Of a stretch of 64,000 nt of DNA, positions 25,763-37,774 are shown one piece after another. Source of the stretch: Nitrosomonadales bacterium (GTDB lineage Bacteria; Pseudomonadota; Gammaproteobacteria; Burkholderiales; Gallionellaceae). Every line of letters begins with the position of its first letter. Position 1 is the first letter of the stretch. A model generated the notes under the pieces. That model ran no database searches, was not told where the DNA came from, and was given only the letters and a program-made list of their open reading frames with translations. Position numbers and translations under genes: made by a program. The stretch covers positions 50,574 to 114,573 of the forward strand of contig JANYJE010000009.1 in the NCBI GenBank assembly GCA_025408405.1. The letters are read 5' to 3'.

Positions 25763-26968
25763 ATGTCGAATATGAGCCAGCAAGAAACCCTGGATTTAAT
25801 CAAGCGCGGCAGCAGCGAATTGCTGCTCGAGGCAGAGCTGAAGCAAAAATTGGCGCTGGGCAGGCCGTTGCGCATCAAGGCGGGGTTCGACCCTACCGCT
25901 CCCGACCTGCATCTGGGGCATACGGTGTTGCTGAACAAAATGCGCCAGTTGCAGGATTTGGGCCATCACGCCCTGTTCCTGATCGGCGATTTCACCGGCA
26001 TGATCGGCGACCCGACGGGAAAAAATGCCACACGGCCGCCGTTGTCGCGCGAGCAAGTGCTTGCCAATGCGCAAAGTTATCGCGAGCAGGTGTTCAAGGT
26101 GCTGGACCCGGAGCGCACCGAGATTGTGTTCAACTCAACCTGGATGGACAAATTCAGTGCGGTTGACTTGATCCGCCTGGCAGCCACGCACACGGTGGCG
26201 CAGATGCTGGAGCGCGACGATTTTTCCAAGCGCTACGGCAATAACCAGCCGATCGCGATTCATGAATTTATCTACCCATTGGTGCAAGGCTACGATTCGG
26301 TGGCGCTCAAGGCGGATGTGGAGCTGGGCGGAACCGACCAGAAATTCAACCTGCTGATGGGGCGCGAGTTGCAAAAGCATCATGGTCAGCCCGCGCAGTG
26401 CGTGCTGACCATGCCCTTGCTGGAGGGGCTGGACGGGATCAACAAGATGTCCAAGTCGCTGGGCAACTACGTGGGTATTACCGACAGCCCGCAGGAAATG
26501 TTCGGCAAGTTGATGTCGGCATCCGATGTGCTGATGTGGCGCTATCTGGAGTTGCTGTCTTTTGAGAGCATGGGCACGATCAACCAGTGGCGCGAGGAAG
26601 TGGAGGCGGGGCGCAACCCGCGCGACATCAAGGTGTTGCTGGCACAGGAAATGGTGACGCGCTTTCATACGCGCCAGGCAGCCGAACAGGCACTGGCAGA
26701 ATTCGAGGCGCGCTTTCGCCAGGGAGTGTTGCCGGATGACATGCCTGAGGTGTCTGTCAAGGCGACCGAGGGAGGTATAGGCATCGCGCACCTGCTGAAA
26801 CAGGCAGGCCTGGTGGATAGCACCTCGGAGGCGATGCGCATGATAGATCAGGGTGCGGTGAAACTGGATGGCGCGCGCGCGAGCGACAAGGCCTTGCAAC
26901 TCAAAGCCGGAACCGTGGTTGTGGCGCAGGTCGGCAAGCGCAAATTTGCCCGGGTAACGGTGAATTAA
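25763..26968 (+). CDS. tyrS: tyrosyl-tRNA synthetase
   Basis: 401 residues. Class-I synthetase with the HIGH-type motif in [15 protein letters not shown] and KMSKS in [10 protein letters not shown]; the C-terminal S4 RNA-binding domain is seen from about residue 335 ([20 protein letters not shown]). The sequence type ([13 protein letters not shown]) is that of the TyrZ-like/long-standing betaproteobacterial branch. ATG at 25763 is preceded by weak AAAGTA only. The upstream 260 bp divergent gap has no strong promoter match. Confidence 0.97.
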   Translation: MSNMSQQETLDLIKRGSSELLLEAELKQKLALGRPLRIKAGFDPTAPDLHLGHTVLLNKMRQLQDLGHHALFLIGDFTGMIGDPTGKNATRPPLSREQVLANAQSYREQVFKVLDPERTEIVFNSTWMDKFSAVDLIRLAATHTVAQMLERDDFSKRYGNNQPIAIHEFIYPLVQGYDSVALKADVELGGTDQKFNLLMGRELQKHHGQPAQCVLTMPLLEGLDGINKMSKSLGNYVGITDSPQEMFGKLMSASDVLMWRYLELLSFESMGTINQWREEVEAGRNPRDIKVLLAQEMVTRFHTRQAAEQALAEFEARFRQGVLPDDMPEVSVKATEGGIGIAHLLKQAGLVDSTSEAMRMIDQGAVKLDGARASDKALQLKAGTVVVAQVGKRKFARVTVN

Positions 26969-26987
26969 CGCGGGTTGTAAATCGCGG

Positions 26988-27016
26988 TTGTGGAAAGGGG
27001 GCTGTTTTGCTAGAAT
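26988..27016 (+). promoter_or_regulatory. promoter of the rpsU-yqeY-dnaG-rpoD operon
   Basis: TTGTGG (26988-26993) and TAGAAT (27011-27016) with 17-bp spacing and an extended -10 (TGC before the -10). Predicted start near 27023, about 30 nt before rpsU. Confidence 0.7.
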
Positions 27017-27052
27017 CGCGCCCTCAAATTTTTTGTATAAGGTAGTTTGTTG

Positions 27053-27265
27053 ATGACAACCGTACGTGTTAAAGAGAACGAGCCATTTGAAGTAGCCATG
27101 CGTCGTTTCAAGCGCTCTGTGGAAAAGACCGGCCTGCTGACTGAATTGCGCGCCCGTGAGTTCTACGAGAAGCCAACAGCTGAACGCAAGCGCAAGCTGG
27201 CTGCAGCGGTTAAACGCCACTACAAGCGTCTGCGTAATCAGGTTCTCCCTCCGAAGCTGTACTAA
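27053..27265 (+). CDS. rpsU: 30S ribosomal protein S21
   Basis: 70 residues (E. coli 71). [19 protein letters not shown], and the basic tail [13 protein letters not shown] are diagnostic. S21 helps the small subunit recognise mRNA. ATG 27053 is used; TTG 27047 is also in frame. First gene of the macromolecular synthesis operon. Confidence 0.98.
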   Translation: MTTVRVKENEPFEVAMRRFKRSVEKTGLLTELRAREFYEKPTAERKRKLAAAVKRHYKRLRNQVLPPKLY

Positions 27266-27309
27266 TTCCAGCAAGCGCTGTGCATTTTTGCGGGCGCCTT
27301 ACTGACAGA

Positions 27310-27756
27310 ATGAGTCTTAAACAGCAAATCAGCGAAGACATGAAAACCGCCATGCGTGCCAAGGATACGGCACGCCTGGGGGCTATTCGTCTATTGCTGG
27401 CGGCGCTGAAGCAGCGTGAAGTGGATGAGCGCATCGAGCTTACGGACGCTGACGTTTTGGCAATCATCGACAAGATGATGAAGCAGCGTCGTGATTCCAT
27501 CAGCCAGTTCGAGGCCGCGGCTCGCCATGATCTGGCTGATATCGAGAAGTTTGAAATGAGCGTGCTGCAGGGTTATATGCCGCAGCCGCTGAGCGAAGCC
27601 GAAATCGATGCGGCCATCACCCAGGCAATTGTTGCCAGCGCAGCGGCAAGCGCGCAAGACATGGGTAAGGTCATGGCCATACTCAAGCCACAGCTGGCTG
27701 GACGTGCCGATATCGGGCGTGTATCCGGGCAAGTTAAAGCGCGTTTGTCCAAGTAA
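27310..27756 (+). CDS. GatB/YqeY domain protein
   Basis: 148 residues. LKQQISEDMKTAMRAKD, IRLLLAALKQREVDER and the C-terminal MGKVMAILKPQLAGRAD...VSGQVKARL match the YqeY family, which equals the tail domain of GatB, a tRNA-binding helical unit. It is usually found between rpsU and dnaG in this class of bacteria. Its cellular role is not settled. Confidence 0.93.
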   Translation: MSLKQQISEDMKTAMRAKDTARLGAIRLLLAALKQREVDERIELTDADVLAIIDKMMKQRRDSISQFEAAARHDLADIEKFEMSVLQGYMPQPLSEAEIDAAITQAIVASAAASAQDMGKVMAILKPQLAGRADIGRVSGQVKARLSK

Positions 27757-27857
27757 CTCACCCGGCTGGCCAACGGGCCAGTCACCGGGCAAGTTATGCA
27801 TGGCGTTAGAAATCTTTAGTATCTCCACACCAAAGTTAAGCGCAGGCGAGGGCTGGG

Positions 27858-29600
27858 GTGATTCCAAAAAGTTTTATTCAGGATTTGCTCAATCGCCTCG
27901 ACATTGTCGATGTCATCGAGCGTTATCTGCCGCTAAAGAAGGCGGGTGCAAATTACGCCGCCTGCTGTCCGTTTCACAACGAGAAATCTCCTTCATTTAC
28001 CGTTAGCCAGAGCAAGCAGTTTTACCATTGCTTTGGCTGCGGTGCCCACGGTACTGCCATTGGCTTTGTGATGGAGCATGCCGGGCTGGGTTTTGTGGAT
28101 GCGGTGGAGGAGCTGGCGCGCAGCATAGGCGTAGAGGTGCCGCGCGAAGCCATGGCGGCGGGGCAGGTGCAGCACAAGGTGGCTCCCGATTTGTATGACG
28201 TGATGCAGGCGGCGACGCGTTACTACCGCGAGCAACTCAAGCAGTCGCCGCATGCCATCGACTACCTCAAGCGGCGCGGCCTCTCCGGTGAAGTTGCCGC
28301 GCGTTTCGGCATAGGCTATGCGCCGGATGGCTGGCAAAATCTGGCCAGCATAGTTTCCAGTTACCAGGACGCCAGCCTGGTTGAAACCGGCATGGTGATC
28401 GAAGGTGAAGGCGGCAAGCGTTATGACCGCTTCCGCGACCGCATCATGTTTCCGATTGTTAATGCGCGCGGTCAGGTCATCGGTTTTGGCGGACGTGTGC
28501 TGGACAAGGGCGAGCCCAAGTATCTCAACTCGCCGGAAACCCCTTTGTTCGAGAAGGGGCACGAACTATACGGCCTGTTTCAGGCGCAAAAAGCCATCCG
28601 TGCCGGCCAGCAGGTGCTGGTGGTGGAAGGCTACATGGACGTGGTGGCGCTGGCGCAGCACGGGGTTGAGTATGCAGTGGCAACCCTGGGGACGGCGACA
28701 ACTCCCTACCACGTGCAGAAATTGCTGCGTCTGGCCGAGCAGGTGGTGTTCTGCTTCGATGGAGACGCGGCCGGGCAGCGTGCTGCGTGGCGGGCGCTGG
28801 AAAATGCGCTGCCGCAACTGGTGGATGGAAAACGCATAGGTTTTCTGTTTCTGCCCAAGGAGCACGATCCGGACAGCTATGTGCGCGAGCACGGCACCGA
28901 AGCATTTGAGCAGCTGTTGCACGACTCGCTGCCGCTCTCCGGCTACCTGTTGCGCGAACTGTGCGCGCAGGTGGATCTGCGCACGCAGGAGGGGCGCAGC
29001 AACCTGCTGAAAACCGCGCAGCCCTTGCTGATGGCGATTACCGCGCCGACCATGGCTTTGCTGTTGCGCAAAGAGGTGGCTGCACTGGCAGGAATAACCC
29101 AGGCCGAGCTGGAAGCGCTGTACGCGATCAAGCCCATCGCAGCGGCACAACGGCGCGCCCCCGCCAAAGCTTCGCGTCCCGCACCTTCCAATTTGCGTGC
29201 GTTGCTGCGCTGTTTGCTGGTGAGACCCGAATTGGCCAGGAATTTGCCTGCCGATTTTGCAGCGGAGGGCGCTGAAGCCTCGGCCATCACGGCCTTGGTC
29301 GAATGGCTGGCTGAGCAGGAAGGCGAGGTCAGCACGGCCGGCATGATTCAGCATTTCCAGGGCTCGGCTCACGAAACTGCGCTTGCGGCAGCCCAGGCGG
29401 ATATTTTGCAATGGGGTGAGGAATTTGATGTCGTGGCCGAGGTCGAAGGCGTTTTGGCCAAACTGCGCGCAGAGGAGCGCAAGCGCCACTGGCAGGAGTT
29501 GGAGCTGAAATTCCAGCGTGATGGCCTGAAAGGGCTGGATCAGCTGGAACGCACGCATTACCTGCAATTGCTGCAGGAAAGGCTGGCCGGGATGAAATGA
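27858..29600 (+). CDS. dnaG: DNA primase
   Basis: 580 residues from GTG 27858 (IPKSFIQDLLNRLDIVDVI). The zinc finger is CCPFHNEKSPSF...FYHCFGCG (CHC2 type). The TOPRIM core has VVEGYMDVVAL and FCFDGDAAGQRAAW; the C-terminal ~150 residues form the DnaB-binding helicase-interaction domain. It makes RNA primers at the replication fork. The start codon GTG and weak ribosome site fit low-level expression in the operon. 101 bp separate it from yqeY. Confidence 0.97.
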   Translation: MIPKSFIQDLLNRLDIVDVIERYLPLKKAGANYAACCPFHNEKSPSFTVSQSKQFYHCFGCGAHGTAIGFVMEHAGLGFVDAVEELARSIGVEVPREAMAAGQVQHKVAPDLYDVMQAATRYYREQLKQSPHAIDYLKRRGLSGEVAARFGIGYAPDGWQNLASIVSSYQDASLVETGMVIEGEGGKRYDRFRDRIMFPIVNARGQVIGFGGRVLDKGEPKYLNSPETPLFEKGHELYGLFQAQKAIRAGQQVLVVEGYMDVVALAQHGVEYAVATLGTATTPYHVQKLLRLAEQVVFCFDGDAAGQRAAWRALENALPQLVDGKRIGFLFLPKEHDPDSYVREHGTEAFEQLLHDSLPLSGYLLRELCAQVDLRTQEGRSNLLKTAQPLLMAITAPTMALLLRKEVAALAGITQAELEALYAIKPIAAAQRRAPAKASRPAPSNLRALLRCLLVRPELARNLPADFAAEGAEASAITALVEWLAEQEGEVSTAGMIQHFQGSAHETALAAAQADILQWGEEFDVVAEVEGVLAKLRAEERKRHWQELELKFQRDGLKGLDQLERTHYLQLLQERLAGMK

Positions 29601-29645
29601 GCACGATTCCATGGCTAACTGGCGGAAAGGTTTTGCAAAATCGGG

Positions 29646-29651
29646 TATAAT
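29646..29651 (+). promoter_or_regulatory. -10 box upstream of rpoD
   Basis: A perfect TATAAT 75 nt before the rpoD start, in the dnaG-rpoD gap. No good -35 is found at 16-18 bp, so a second promoter for rpoD is possible but not strong. An internal rpoD promoter (heat-shock) is known in E. coli, within dnaG. Confidence 0.4.
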
Positions 29652-29726
29652 CCGCGCCCATTTCGGCAGCATTTGTTTGTGCTGCATTTAATTATTTAAT
29701 TAGCATTTAACTGGGAATCCACCCAT

Positions 29727-31679
<1,953 letters not shown>

Positions 31680-31702
31680 GCTGGGCTAAAACTAGTTTTT
31701 TC

Positions 31703-31779
31703 GGGTCGTTAGCTCAGTTGGTTAGAGCAGAGGACTCATAATCCTTTGGTCCGCGGTTCAAGTCCGCGACGACCCACCA
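31703..31779 (+). tRNA. tRNA with CAT anticodon (probably Ile2, possibly elongator Met)
   Basis: 77 nt including encoded CCA. The acceptor arms GGGTCGT and ACGACCC pair fully; D arm GCTC...GAGC, anticodon stem GAGGA/TCCTT with loop CTCATAA, and T arm CGCGG-TTCAAGT-CCGCG are all regular. Anticodon CAT is at 31737-31739. The bases after the anticodon stem (CTTTGGTC, then TTCAAGTCC) resemble tRNA-Ile2 genes, whose C34 is changed to lysidine by TilS, more than tRNA-Met. It lies 23 nt after rpoD and borders the defence island. Confidence 0.95.
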
Positions 31780-31783
31780 TAAA

Positions 31784-31819
31784 AAGAAGGACTTACGTAA
31801 CAGTAAGTCCTTTTTCTTT
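31784..31819 (+). terminator. terminator after rpoD and the tRNA gene
   Basis: GGACTTAC (31789-31796) and GTAAGTCC (31803-31810) form an 8-bp stem flanked by AAAAAGAA and TTTTTCTTT, 10 nt after the tRNA CCA end. Confidence 0.88.
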
Positions 31820-31866
31820 GGGCAAGCACCGAAAAAATCACACTTCAATCACAGTGAGGTGTGAAT

Positions 31867-32040
31867 TTGGGAACAATTCGGAAGAGTCCATCTGGCAATT
31901 GGAATGTACAAATACGCCGGATAGGTAATCGCAATATATCCAAGACATTTAGCACAAAGGCTGATGCAGTAAATTGGATGCATCGAACTGAATCTGAAAT
32001 AGACCTACGGGTGAATCTGATCGTGGTGAAGGGCATCTAG
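31867..32040 (+). pseudogene. phage/island integrase remnant (N-terminal domain only)
   Basis: 57 codons from TTG 31867 (GAGG 8 nt upstream) or 59 from GTG 31861. The peptide GTIRKSPSGNWNVQIRRIG, then ISKTFSTKADAVNWM and ESEIDL, is the start of the arm-type DNA-binding domain of tyrosine integrases. It then stops at TAG 32038-32040; the core-binding and catalytic domains are absent. Its place straight after a tRNA gene is where such integrases sit when an island enters at the tRNA 3' end. It is A/T-richer than the neighbours. The call as a remnant is firm; the inserted element it served is inferred to be the defence island. Confidence 0.75.
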
Positions 32041-32121
32041 ACCAAACGGCATATATGTCTGTAGGCGCCTTCGTGCTAGCATCAAACATTAAAAACAACA
32101 AGCTACGCACAGGGAAGTTTC

Positions 32122-33930
32122 ATGCATTGGATAGCACCAACCGAACGAGATACCGTCACCGATACCATTGAAAAGCGCCTTTGGGATGCAGCCGACCAGT
32201 TCCGGGCCAATTCCGGGCTGACTGCGGCGCAATACTCTGCGCCGGTGCTCGGGCTCATCTTCCTGCTCTTCGCTGAGTCCCGTTTTGCCAAGCGGCACAA
32301 ACAACTGGAATCCGCCGGGGCTTCAGCTCGGCGCTCAACCAGCCGGGTGGATGACCCCGCCGCCTACCACGCCGAAGGCGTGATGTACCTGCCCGAGGCA
32401 GCCAGGTTTGCTCATCTGCTAAACCTGCCGGAAGGCGCCAACATCGGGCAAGCCATCAACGATGCCATGGCCGCCGTCGAGCAACAAAACCCGCAACTGG
32501 CCGGTGTGCTGCCGCGCAGCTACCAGATATTCACCAGCACCTTGCTCAAAGAGCTGCTGAAGAAAATCTCCGAGATTCCCGTGGATACCGGCTACGACGC
32601 TTTCGGTCGCATCTACGAATACTTCCTTGGCGAATTCGCCCGTACCGAAGGACAAAAGGGCGGCGAGTTCTACACCCCCAGCTCCATCGTGCGTCTGCTG
32701 GTCGAAATCATCGAGCCTTTCCATGGACGCATCCTCGACCCCGCTTGCGGCTCAGGCGGCATGTTCGTCAGCAGTGCGCGCTTCGTCTCCGAGCACCAAC
32801 GTAGTTCCCCTCGCCCTTCGGGAGAGGGGCTAGGGGTGAGGGAGAAGTTCAGCGGCAACCCCGCCGATGAACTTCTGATTCACGGAGTAGAAAAGACCGA
32901 TGAAACCGGTCGACTGGCACGCATGAACTTGGCCATCCACGGCCTCGAAGGTGACATCCGCCATGGCGGTCATATCAACAGCTATTACGATGATCCGCAC
33001 GAAGCCTGCATTCCTTTCCCCTCGCCCTCCGGGAGAGGGGCCGGGGGTGAGGGAGAGCGGCATGGCCGCTTTGACTTCGTCCTCGCCAATCCGCCGTTCA
33101 ACGTCAACGCAGTGGATAAGGAAAGACTGGCGTCAGAAGTGGGGGCAGGGCGACGCTATCCCTTCGGTCTGCCGCGCACCGACAATGCCAACTACCTCTG
33201 GATACAGTTGTTCTACTCCAGCCTGAATACCAAAGGCCGCGCCGGATTCGTTATGGCGAACTCAGCCTCCGATGCGCGTAGTTCTGAGCAGGAACTACGC
33301 CGCCAGCTCATCGAAGCCCGTGCAGTGGATGTGATGGTCGCCGTCGGCCCCAACATGTTCTACACCGTCACGCTGCCTTGCACGCTGTGGTTCCTCGACA
33401 AGGGAAAATCTCAACTCCCCTCGCCCTCCGGGAGAGGGGCAGGGGGTGAGGGAGCGCCCGATATAGCCAATACCATCCTCTTCATCGACGCCCGCCACCT
33501 CTATCGCCAGATAGACCGCGCCCATCGTGATTGGAGCGAAGCGCAGATCGGATTCATCGCCAACATCGTGCGACTGTATCGCGGCGAAGCACCCGACTAC
33601 ACCTTGGGCGGCGAAGAAGCCAAGGCCAAACTGCACGAAGTCTTTGTTCCTTCCCCCTTGCAGGGGGAAGGCAGGGATGGGGGTAGAAGTCTTCAGTACC
33701 GCGACACCCCCGGACTGTGCAAAGCCGCCACTCTCGCCGAAATCGAAGCACAAGGCTGGAGTCTCAATCCCGGACGCTATGTCGGCGTGGCCACTGGCGA
33801 GGAAGTCAGCGACGAAGACTTCAAGGAAAAGCTGGAAACGCTGAACGAGGAACTGGAAGTGCTGAATGCCCAGGCGCGCGAGCTTGAGCAGACCATCGCC
33901 GCGAATGTGGCGGAGATTCTGGAGGCATGA
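32122..33930 (+). CDS. hsdM: type I restriction-modification system methyltransferase subunit
   Basis: 602 residues. An N-terminal helical domain (residues 1-165, [19 protein letters not shown]) precedes the adenine-N6 methyltransferase: SAM motif DPACGSGGM (206-214) and catalytic NPPF (323-326), with [14 protein letters not shown] before them. With HsdS it methylates the recognition site; with HsdR it cuts unmethylated DNA. The protein is longer than usual because four palindromic repeats are read in frame, near residues 229-243, 300-312, 432-445 and 509-523. All lie outside the two catalytic motifs. It overlaps hsdS by 4 nt. Confidence 0.94.
   Translation: MHWIAPTERDTVTDTIEKRLWDAADQFRANSGLTAAQYSAPVLGLIFLLFAESRFAKRHKQLESAGASARRSTSRVDDPAAYHAEGVMYLPEAARFAHLLNLPEGANIGQAINDAMAAVEQQNPQLAGVLPRSYQIFTSTLLKELLKKISEIPVDTGYDAFGRIYEYFLGEFARTEGQKGGEFYTPSSIVRLLVEIIEPFHGRILDPACGSGGMFVSSARFVSEHQRSSPRPSGEGLGVREKFSGNPADELLIHGVEKTDETGRLARMNLAIHGLEGDIRHGGHINSYYDDPHEACIPFPSPSGRGAGGEGERHGRFDFVLANPPFNVNAVDKERLASEVGAGRRYPFGLPRTDNANYLWIQLFYSSLNTKGRAGFVMANSASDARSSEQELRRQLIEARAVDVMVAVGPNMFYTVTLPCTLWFLDKGKSQLPSPSGRGAGGEGAPDIANTILFIDARHLYRQIDRAHRDWSEAQIGFIANIVRLYRGEAPDYTLGGEEAKAKLHEVFVPSPLQGEGRDGGRSLQYRDTPGLCKAATLAEIEAQGWSLNPGRYVGVATGEEVSDEDFKEKLETLNEELEVLNAQARELEQTIAANVAEILEA
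32807..32844. repeat. in-frame palindromic insert 1 of hsdM
   Basis: CCCTCGCCCTTCGGGAGAGG followed by GGCTAGGGGTGAGGGAG. Read in hsdM as [12 protein letters not shown]. It uses a different frame of the element than inserts 2 and 3. It lies shortly after the SAM-binding motif. Confidence 0.8.
33017..33057. repeat. in-frame palindromic insert 2 of hsdM
   Basis: CCCCTCGCCCTCCGGGAGAG then GGGCCGGGGGTGAGGGAG. Read as [13 protein letters not shown] just before the segment leading to the catalytic NPPF motif. Nearly identical to insert 3. Confidence 0.8.
33417..33453. repeat. in-frame palindromic insert 3 of hsdM
   Basis: Same element and same frame as insert 2, read as [13 protein letters not shown]; the two copies differ by one base in the first 35. 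Confidence 0.8.
33651..33685. repeat. in-frame palindromic insert 4 of hsdM (second subtype)
   Basis: TTCCCCCTTGCAGGGGGAAG followed by GCAGGGATGGGGG: a hairpin of a related subtype, read as [12 protein letters not shown] in the hsdM frame. Confidence 0.75.
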
Positions 33931-35171
33931 CGATGACGGCTTGGACGCAAACCAGACTCGGCGACTTGATTGAGACGCAAAAAGGTTTCGCTTTCAAGAG
34001 CGGCTGGTATACAGATATCGGTCGACCAATTGTTAAAGTCAGTAACTTCACAGACGACTCAGTAGACTCTTCAGGTCTCGTCTGTATCCCTGAGGAAATC
34101 GCCTCGGCCTATCTAAAATACAAACTGAAGGCGGATGATGTTGTTATCCAAACGGTTGGTTCATGGCCGACAAATCCAGCTTCGGTGGTCGGCAAGTGCG
34201 TTCTGATTCCCTCTGCCGTTGCTGGTGCTTTACTAAATCAAAATGCCGTAAAGATTTCCCCTGCGAAAAATATTGATGCAAAATTTCTTTACTATTTGCT
34301 TCGTAGCGATGATTTCAAATCGTACATTATTAGCACGGCGCAAGGAGCTGCAAGCCAAGCTGCCATTACGTTGGAAGCTATACGTGCATTTGAGTACATG
34401 ATTCCTCCGCTTTCAGTGCAGCAACGAATAGCAGGCATCCTCTCCGCCTACGACGAGATGATCGAAAACAACCAGCGGCGCATTCGCATACTGGAAGAGA
34501 TGGCGCGCAGCCTCTACCGCGAATGGTTCGTCCACTTCCGCTACCCCGGCCACGAATCCGTCCCGCTCGTTGACTCCTCGTTTGGGCAGATTCCGCAGGG
34601 GTGGGAGGTGAAGAAACTGGGCGACATTGCCGAAGACATGCGTCGCAATATACCGAAAGTCAAACTTGACCAACCGCAGTCCTACGTCGGCCTTGAACAT
34701 ATTCCGCGCCGCTCGCTCGCGCTCGACTCATGGGAAACAGCATCTGAACTCGGCTCGAATAAATTGGCATTCAAGAAAGGCGAAGTTCTTTTCGGCAAGA
34801 TTCGGCCTTATTTTCACAAGGTCAGCATCGCGCCATTTGACGGTTTGTGCTCTGCTGACACCATCGTTATTCGCTCACGACAACCCGAACATTACGCCAT
34901 CGTTGTAGGCTGTGTTTCAAGCGACGAGTTTGTCGCTCACGCGACCGCCACCTCGAACGGATCGAAGATGCCGCGCGCAAATTGGAGCGTGCTAGAAGAG
35001 TATCCCGTCGCAATCCCGTCATTGGCAATTGCACGTCAATTCTCAGCGGTGGTGAAACCAGCCATTCAGCAAATGCAGACGCTCATTTTCCAAACCGCCA
35101 ACCTCCGCCGCACCCGCGACCTGTTGCTGCCCCGCCTGCTGTCGGGGCAGGTTAACCTTGGCGAAAATTGA
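33927..35171 (+). CDS. hsdS: type I restriction-modification system specificity subunit
   Basis: 414 residues. Two target-recognition halves: [21 protein letters not shown] starts the first, and [18 protein letters not shown] (from ~residue 226) the second. Each ends in a conserved helical spacer ([21 protein letters not shown] and [18 protein letters not shown]). This two-part layout implies a bipartite recognition site; the sequence cannot be predicted. It overlaps hsdM by ATGA and is followed 3 nt later by the ATPase gene. Confidence 0.94.
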   Translation: MTMTAWTQTRLGDLIETQKGFAFKSGWYTDIGRPIVKVSNFTDDSVDSSGLVCIPEEIASAYLKYKLKADDVVIQTVGSWPTNPASVVGKCVLIPSAVAGALLNQNAVKISPAKNIDAKFLYYLLRSDDFKSYIISTAQGAASQAAITLEAIRAFEYMIPPLSVQQRIAGILSAYDEMIENNQRRIRILEEMARSLYREWFVHFRYPGHESVPLVDSSFGQIPQGWEVKKLGDIAEDMRRNIPKVKLDQPQSYVGLEHIPRRSLALDSWETASELGSNKLAFKKGEVLFGKIRPYFHKVSIAPFDGLCSADTIVIRSRQPEHYAIVVGCVSSDEFVAHATATSNGSKMPRANWSVLEEYPVAIPSLAIARQFSAVVKPAIQQMQTLIFQTANLRRTRDLLLPRLLSGQVNLGEN

Positions 35172-35174
35172 GTT

Positions 35175-37712
35175 ATGCCTACACATCCTGACGCAATCGG
35201 TTACGTGAACGACCTCGCCACGGAGGTCAACGAACCTTGGTTCAAGATGATCTGCGACCTTGCGGCTGTGGGCGGTGTGTCGGAACTTGATCAGATGGCA
35301 CACGACACGCTCTTTGCGCTCTATACCGGTAAGGCGAGTTACGTCGGAATTACGCCTGCTGCCGCCGTGGCTACTGCCGCTACTGCTAACTCTCCTGCGG
35401 ATTTCCTAGACCAGCTTTCAGGCTTCACAAATTTCAAACTCCTTGGCGATGCGCTCGAGGTCAGCTTCAAAAAAAGGATCACGCTGATTTTTGGGGCGAA
35501 TGGCAGCGGCAAATCCAGTCTTTGTGAATCGCTGAAGGTTCTCGCGTCTACTGAGCCATCAAACCGGCCACTCCAGAACCTCAGAGTGGCAGGTGCAGGG
35601 ACTCCTGCATTCCGTTTCAAGTTCAAGAGTGATGCAGCGCATCAAGCGTGGACTCCCGCCGTTGGCTACGGCCCAAGGCGGACGACAGTCAAATACTTCG
35701 ACACGGCGATTGCTATTAGGAATGTGAAGAATGCAGTTGAACCAGGGCGTGTCATTGTGCTGACACCGTTCAGGCTCTACGTCTTCGAGTGGACGAAGGC
35801 ACTGACAACGAAGTTGCGCGAGGCACTCCAGCGGGATCAACAGGGCAACTCGGTAAAACTGACCCAAACATTGGGGGAGGTTCGGTCGGATTTCGCCAAG
35901 TTCAAAGGCTATCCTTTGTCAGCCATTGACGAAAAGACGGTTACCGTTCTTCCTACCCAAATAGCACTTGGCGAGGAATTCGCAGGCCAAAAGCTGCTGA
36001 GCGAAAAGCAGGCTGCCGCCGCAGAGTTGGAGAAAGCCGCGTCTGAAGAAGGCTTGAAGCTGCTCAGAGCAGAGCATCGAGAGTTGGAAGCCTTTCTAAC
36101 TTCGATCAACACCATGCTTCACTCAGCCGAAGGGTTGTGGGCGATTGAGCCTACGAGCAAAGCGGAAGCACTCGCCATAAAACAAGCTGAGCAGGAAGTA
36201 TTGGCAAAGGCGCTCATCCCGAAAGGCGGGACACTAGAGGGCTTGCTGACACTGCTACGCGCAGCCGCGCCACTGTGCAAGATGGACGAAGCAGCAGGTC
36301 ATGCATGCCCGCTCTGCAATCGTGACATTGGCATCCCAGAAGTAGAGTTGTTCAAGCGGTATCACGACCTGTTAGTTGGCGAGCTTGAGAAGGACATCGC
36401 TGCTCTAAAGGTAGATATTGCCAAGGCTGTCGAGTTCGCAAATTCTGTCGTCAAGGTGGATCGTAAGGGGTGGGAAAAATACACAAGCATCCAAGCGGAG
36501 GTGCTGACAGCCGCGAAGACTGACTCTGACCAAATTGTTGCCAGTTGCGACGTATCCAAAGAACCGACGGCAGAGGCGAAATCTGCACTTGAATCTCTCA
36601 AAGTGTTGGCGGCGACATTGGCAGAACAGATGGAGTCGAAAAATAACGCCATCGAAGCAGCCGCGAAAGGCCGGGAGGAGTTGATAAAGCAGTTGACGAA
36701 ACTGCGCGGTGAAATTGAGCCACTGGAATATGCGCAAGCCGTCTCTGCGCAGTTGAATAAACTGCGAGGGGCACAATGGCGAGTGGATAGATCGAAATTC
36801 TGGAGCAGCAAGCTCCCTGCGTTTACTCAGGTGCTTACAAAGATAACGAAGAAAGCAAAGGATGCACACGAGGAATTGGTGGTTGTGGATTTTGAGGCAC
36901 GGCTGAACGCAGAATACAAAGCTCTTACAGAAAAAGATATGTCTGCGTTCGGGGTCGTGCTCGCTCGAAAAGGAACTGATGCAGCCGTAACGGTATTGCC
37001 GCAGATAGGAGGGAAAGACATTGAAGGCGTGCTGAGCGAAGGTGAACAACGGGTTCACGCTCTTGCTTTGTTTTTTGCCGAACTCGAAACGTGTCCTCAG
37101 TCCGTCTTGGTGTTCGATGATCCGATCTCCAGCTTTGATTACAACTACATCGCGAATTATTGCGCCCGATTGCGCGACTTCACGCAGAAGCATCCGACGC
37201 GGCAGGTTATCGTCCTGACCCACAACTGGGAGTTCTTCGTCCAGCTTCAAACGACGCTGAATCAAGCGGGGTTTGATCCACATCTGTCAGTTCAAGTCCT
37301 GGAGAATTGTGCAGTCGTCGCAGATTACAGCGAGAAGATTGATGACTTGAAAGCGGATATAGCGGCTATGCTTACCTCAGCAGGTGAACCATCCAAAGCC
37401 AAGAAGGAAGAGACTGCGGGGAAAATGCGGCGACTGATTGAGGCGGTGGTAAATACACATGTTTTTAACCACCAGCGCCATCAATACAAGCAGAAAAGCC
37501 AAGCAATCACAGCGTTTCAAAGCTTCACCAAGATTGTCGCATTGCTCCCGGCGGAAGCGACTGCGTTACGCGACCTCTATGCTAAATTGAGCATTACTGA
37601 GCACGACGATCCACGTAACTGCTACGTGAATACAGATAAGGCAATGTTCCAGACTCGTTATGACAATATTGTCGCAGTCGAAACTGCAATCAAGGCTCGT
37701 ACCCCTCCGTAA
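35175..37712 (+). CDS. zinc-hook AAA/SMC-like ATPase, RloC-related
   Basis: 845 residues. Walker A GANGSGKS (107-114, Lys113), long coiled coils from ~residue 270 to 560 broken by the zinc-hook CPLC (Cys378, Cys381), ABC signature LSEGEQ (620-625), Walker B VLVFDDP (~643-649) and a His switch (VIVLTHN). This is the layout of RloC, a conserved ATPase with a C-terminal anticodon nuclease that is linked to type I restriction systems. The C-terminal part has R752-x3-E756 and a later His (His810), which could match the PrrC/RloC Arg-Glu-His set, but spacing differs and nuclease activity is unproven. It lies inside the hsd operon. Confidence 0.82.
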   Translation: MPTHPDAIGYVNDLATEVNEPWFKMICDLAAVGGVSELDQMAHDTLFALYTGKASYVGITPAAAVATAATANSPADFLDQLSGFTNFKLLGDALEVSFKKRITLIFGANGSGKSSLCESLKVLASTEPSNRPLQNLRVAGAGTPAFRFKFKSDAAHQAWTPAVGYGPRRTTVKYFDTAIAIRNVKNAVEPGRVIVLTPFRLYVFEWTKALTTKLREALQRDQQGNSVKLTQTLGEVRSDFAKFKGYPLSAIDEKTVTVLPTQIALGEEFAGQKLLSEKQAAAAELEKAASEEGLKLLRAEHRELEAFLTSINTMLHSAEGLWAIEPTSKAEALAIKQAEQEVLAKALIPKGGTLEGLLTLLRAAAPLCKMDEAAGHACPLCNRDIGIPEVELFKRYHDLLVGELEKDIAALKVDIAKAVEFANSVVKVDRKGWEKYTSIQAEVLTAAKTDSDQIVASCDVSKEPTAEAKSALESLKVLAATLAEQMESKNNAIEAAAKGREELIKQLTKLRGEIEPLEYAQAVSAQLNKLRGAQWRVDRSKFWSSKLPAFTQVLTKITKKAKDAHEELVVVDFEARLNAEYKALTEKDMSAFGVVLARKGTDAAVTVLPQIGGKDIEGVLSEGEQRVHALALFFAELETCPQSVLVFDDPISSFDYNYIANYCARLRDFTQKHPTRQVIVLTHNWEFFVQLQTTLNQAGFDPHLSVQVLENCAVVADYSEKIDDLKADIAAMLTSAGEPSKAKKEETAGKMRRLIEAVVNTHVFNHQRHQYKQKSQAITAFQSFTKIVALLPAEATALRDLYAKLSITEHDDPRNCYVNTDKAMFQTRYDNIVAVETAIKARTPP

Positions 37713-37774
37713 TGGCGATTCCGATTCTTGCACAGACAAACAGCCGACTTATTTTTTCCTTTCCTTTTTGCGCT

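Noticed and set aside
35175..37712. Firm call as anticodon nuclease RloC
   Set aside because: The ATPase and zinc hook fit, but the Arg-Glu-His set is incomplete at the expected spacing, so only RloC-related is claimed.
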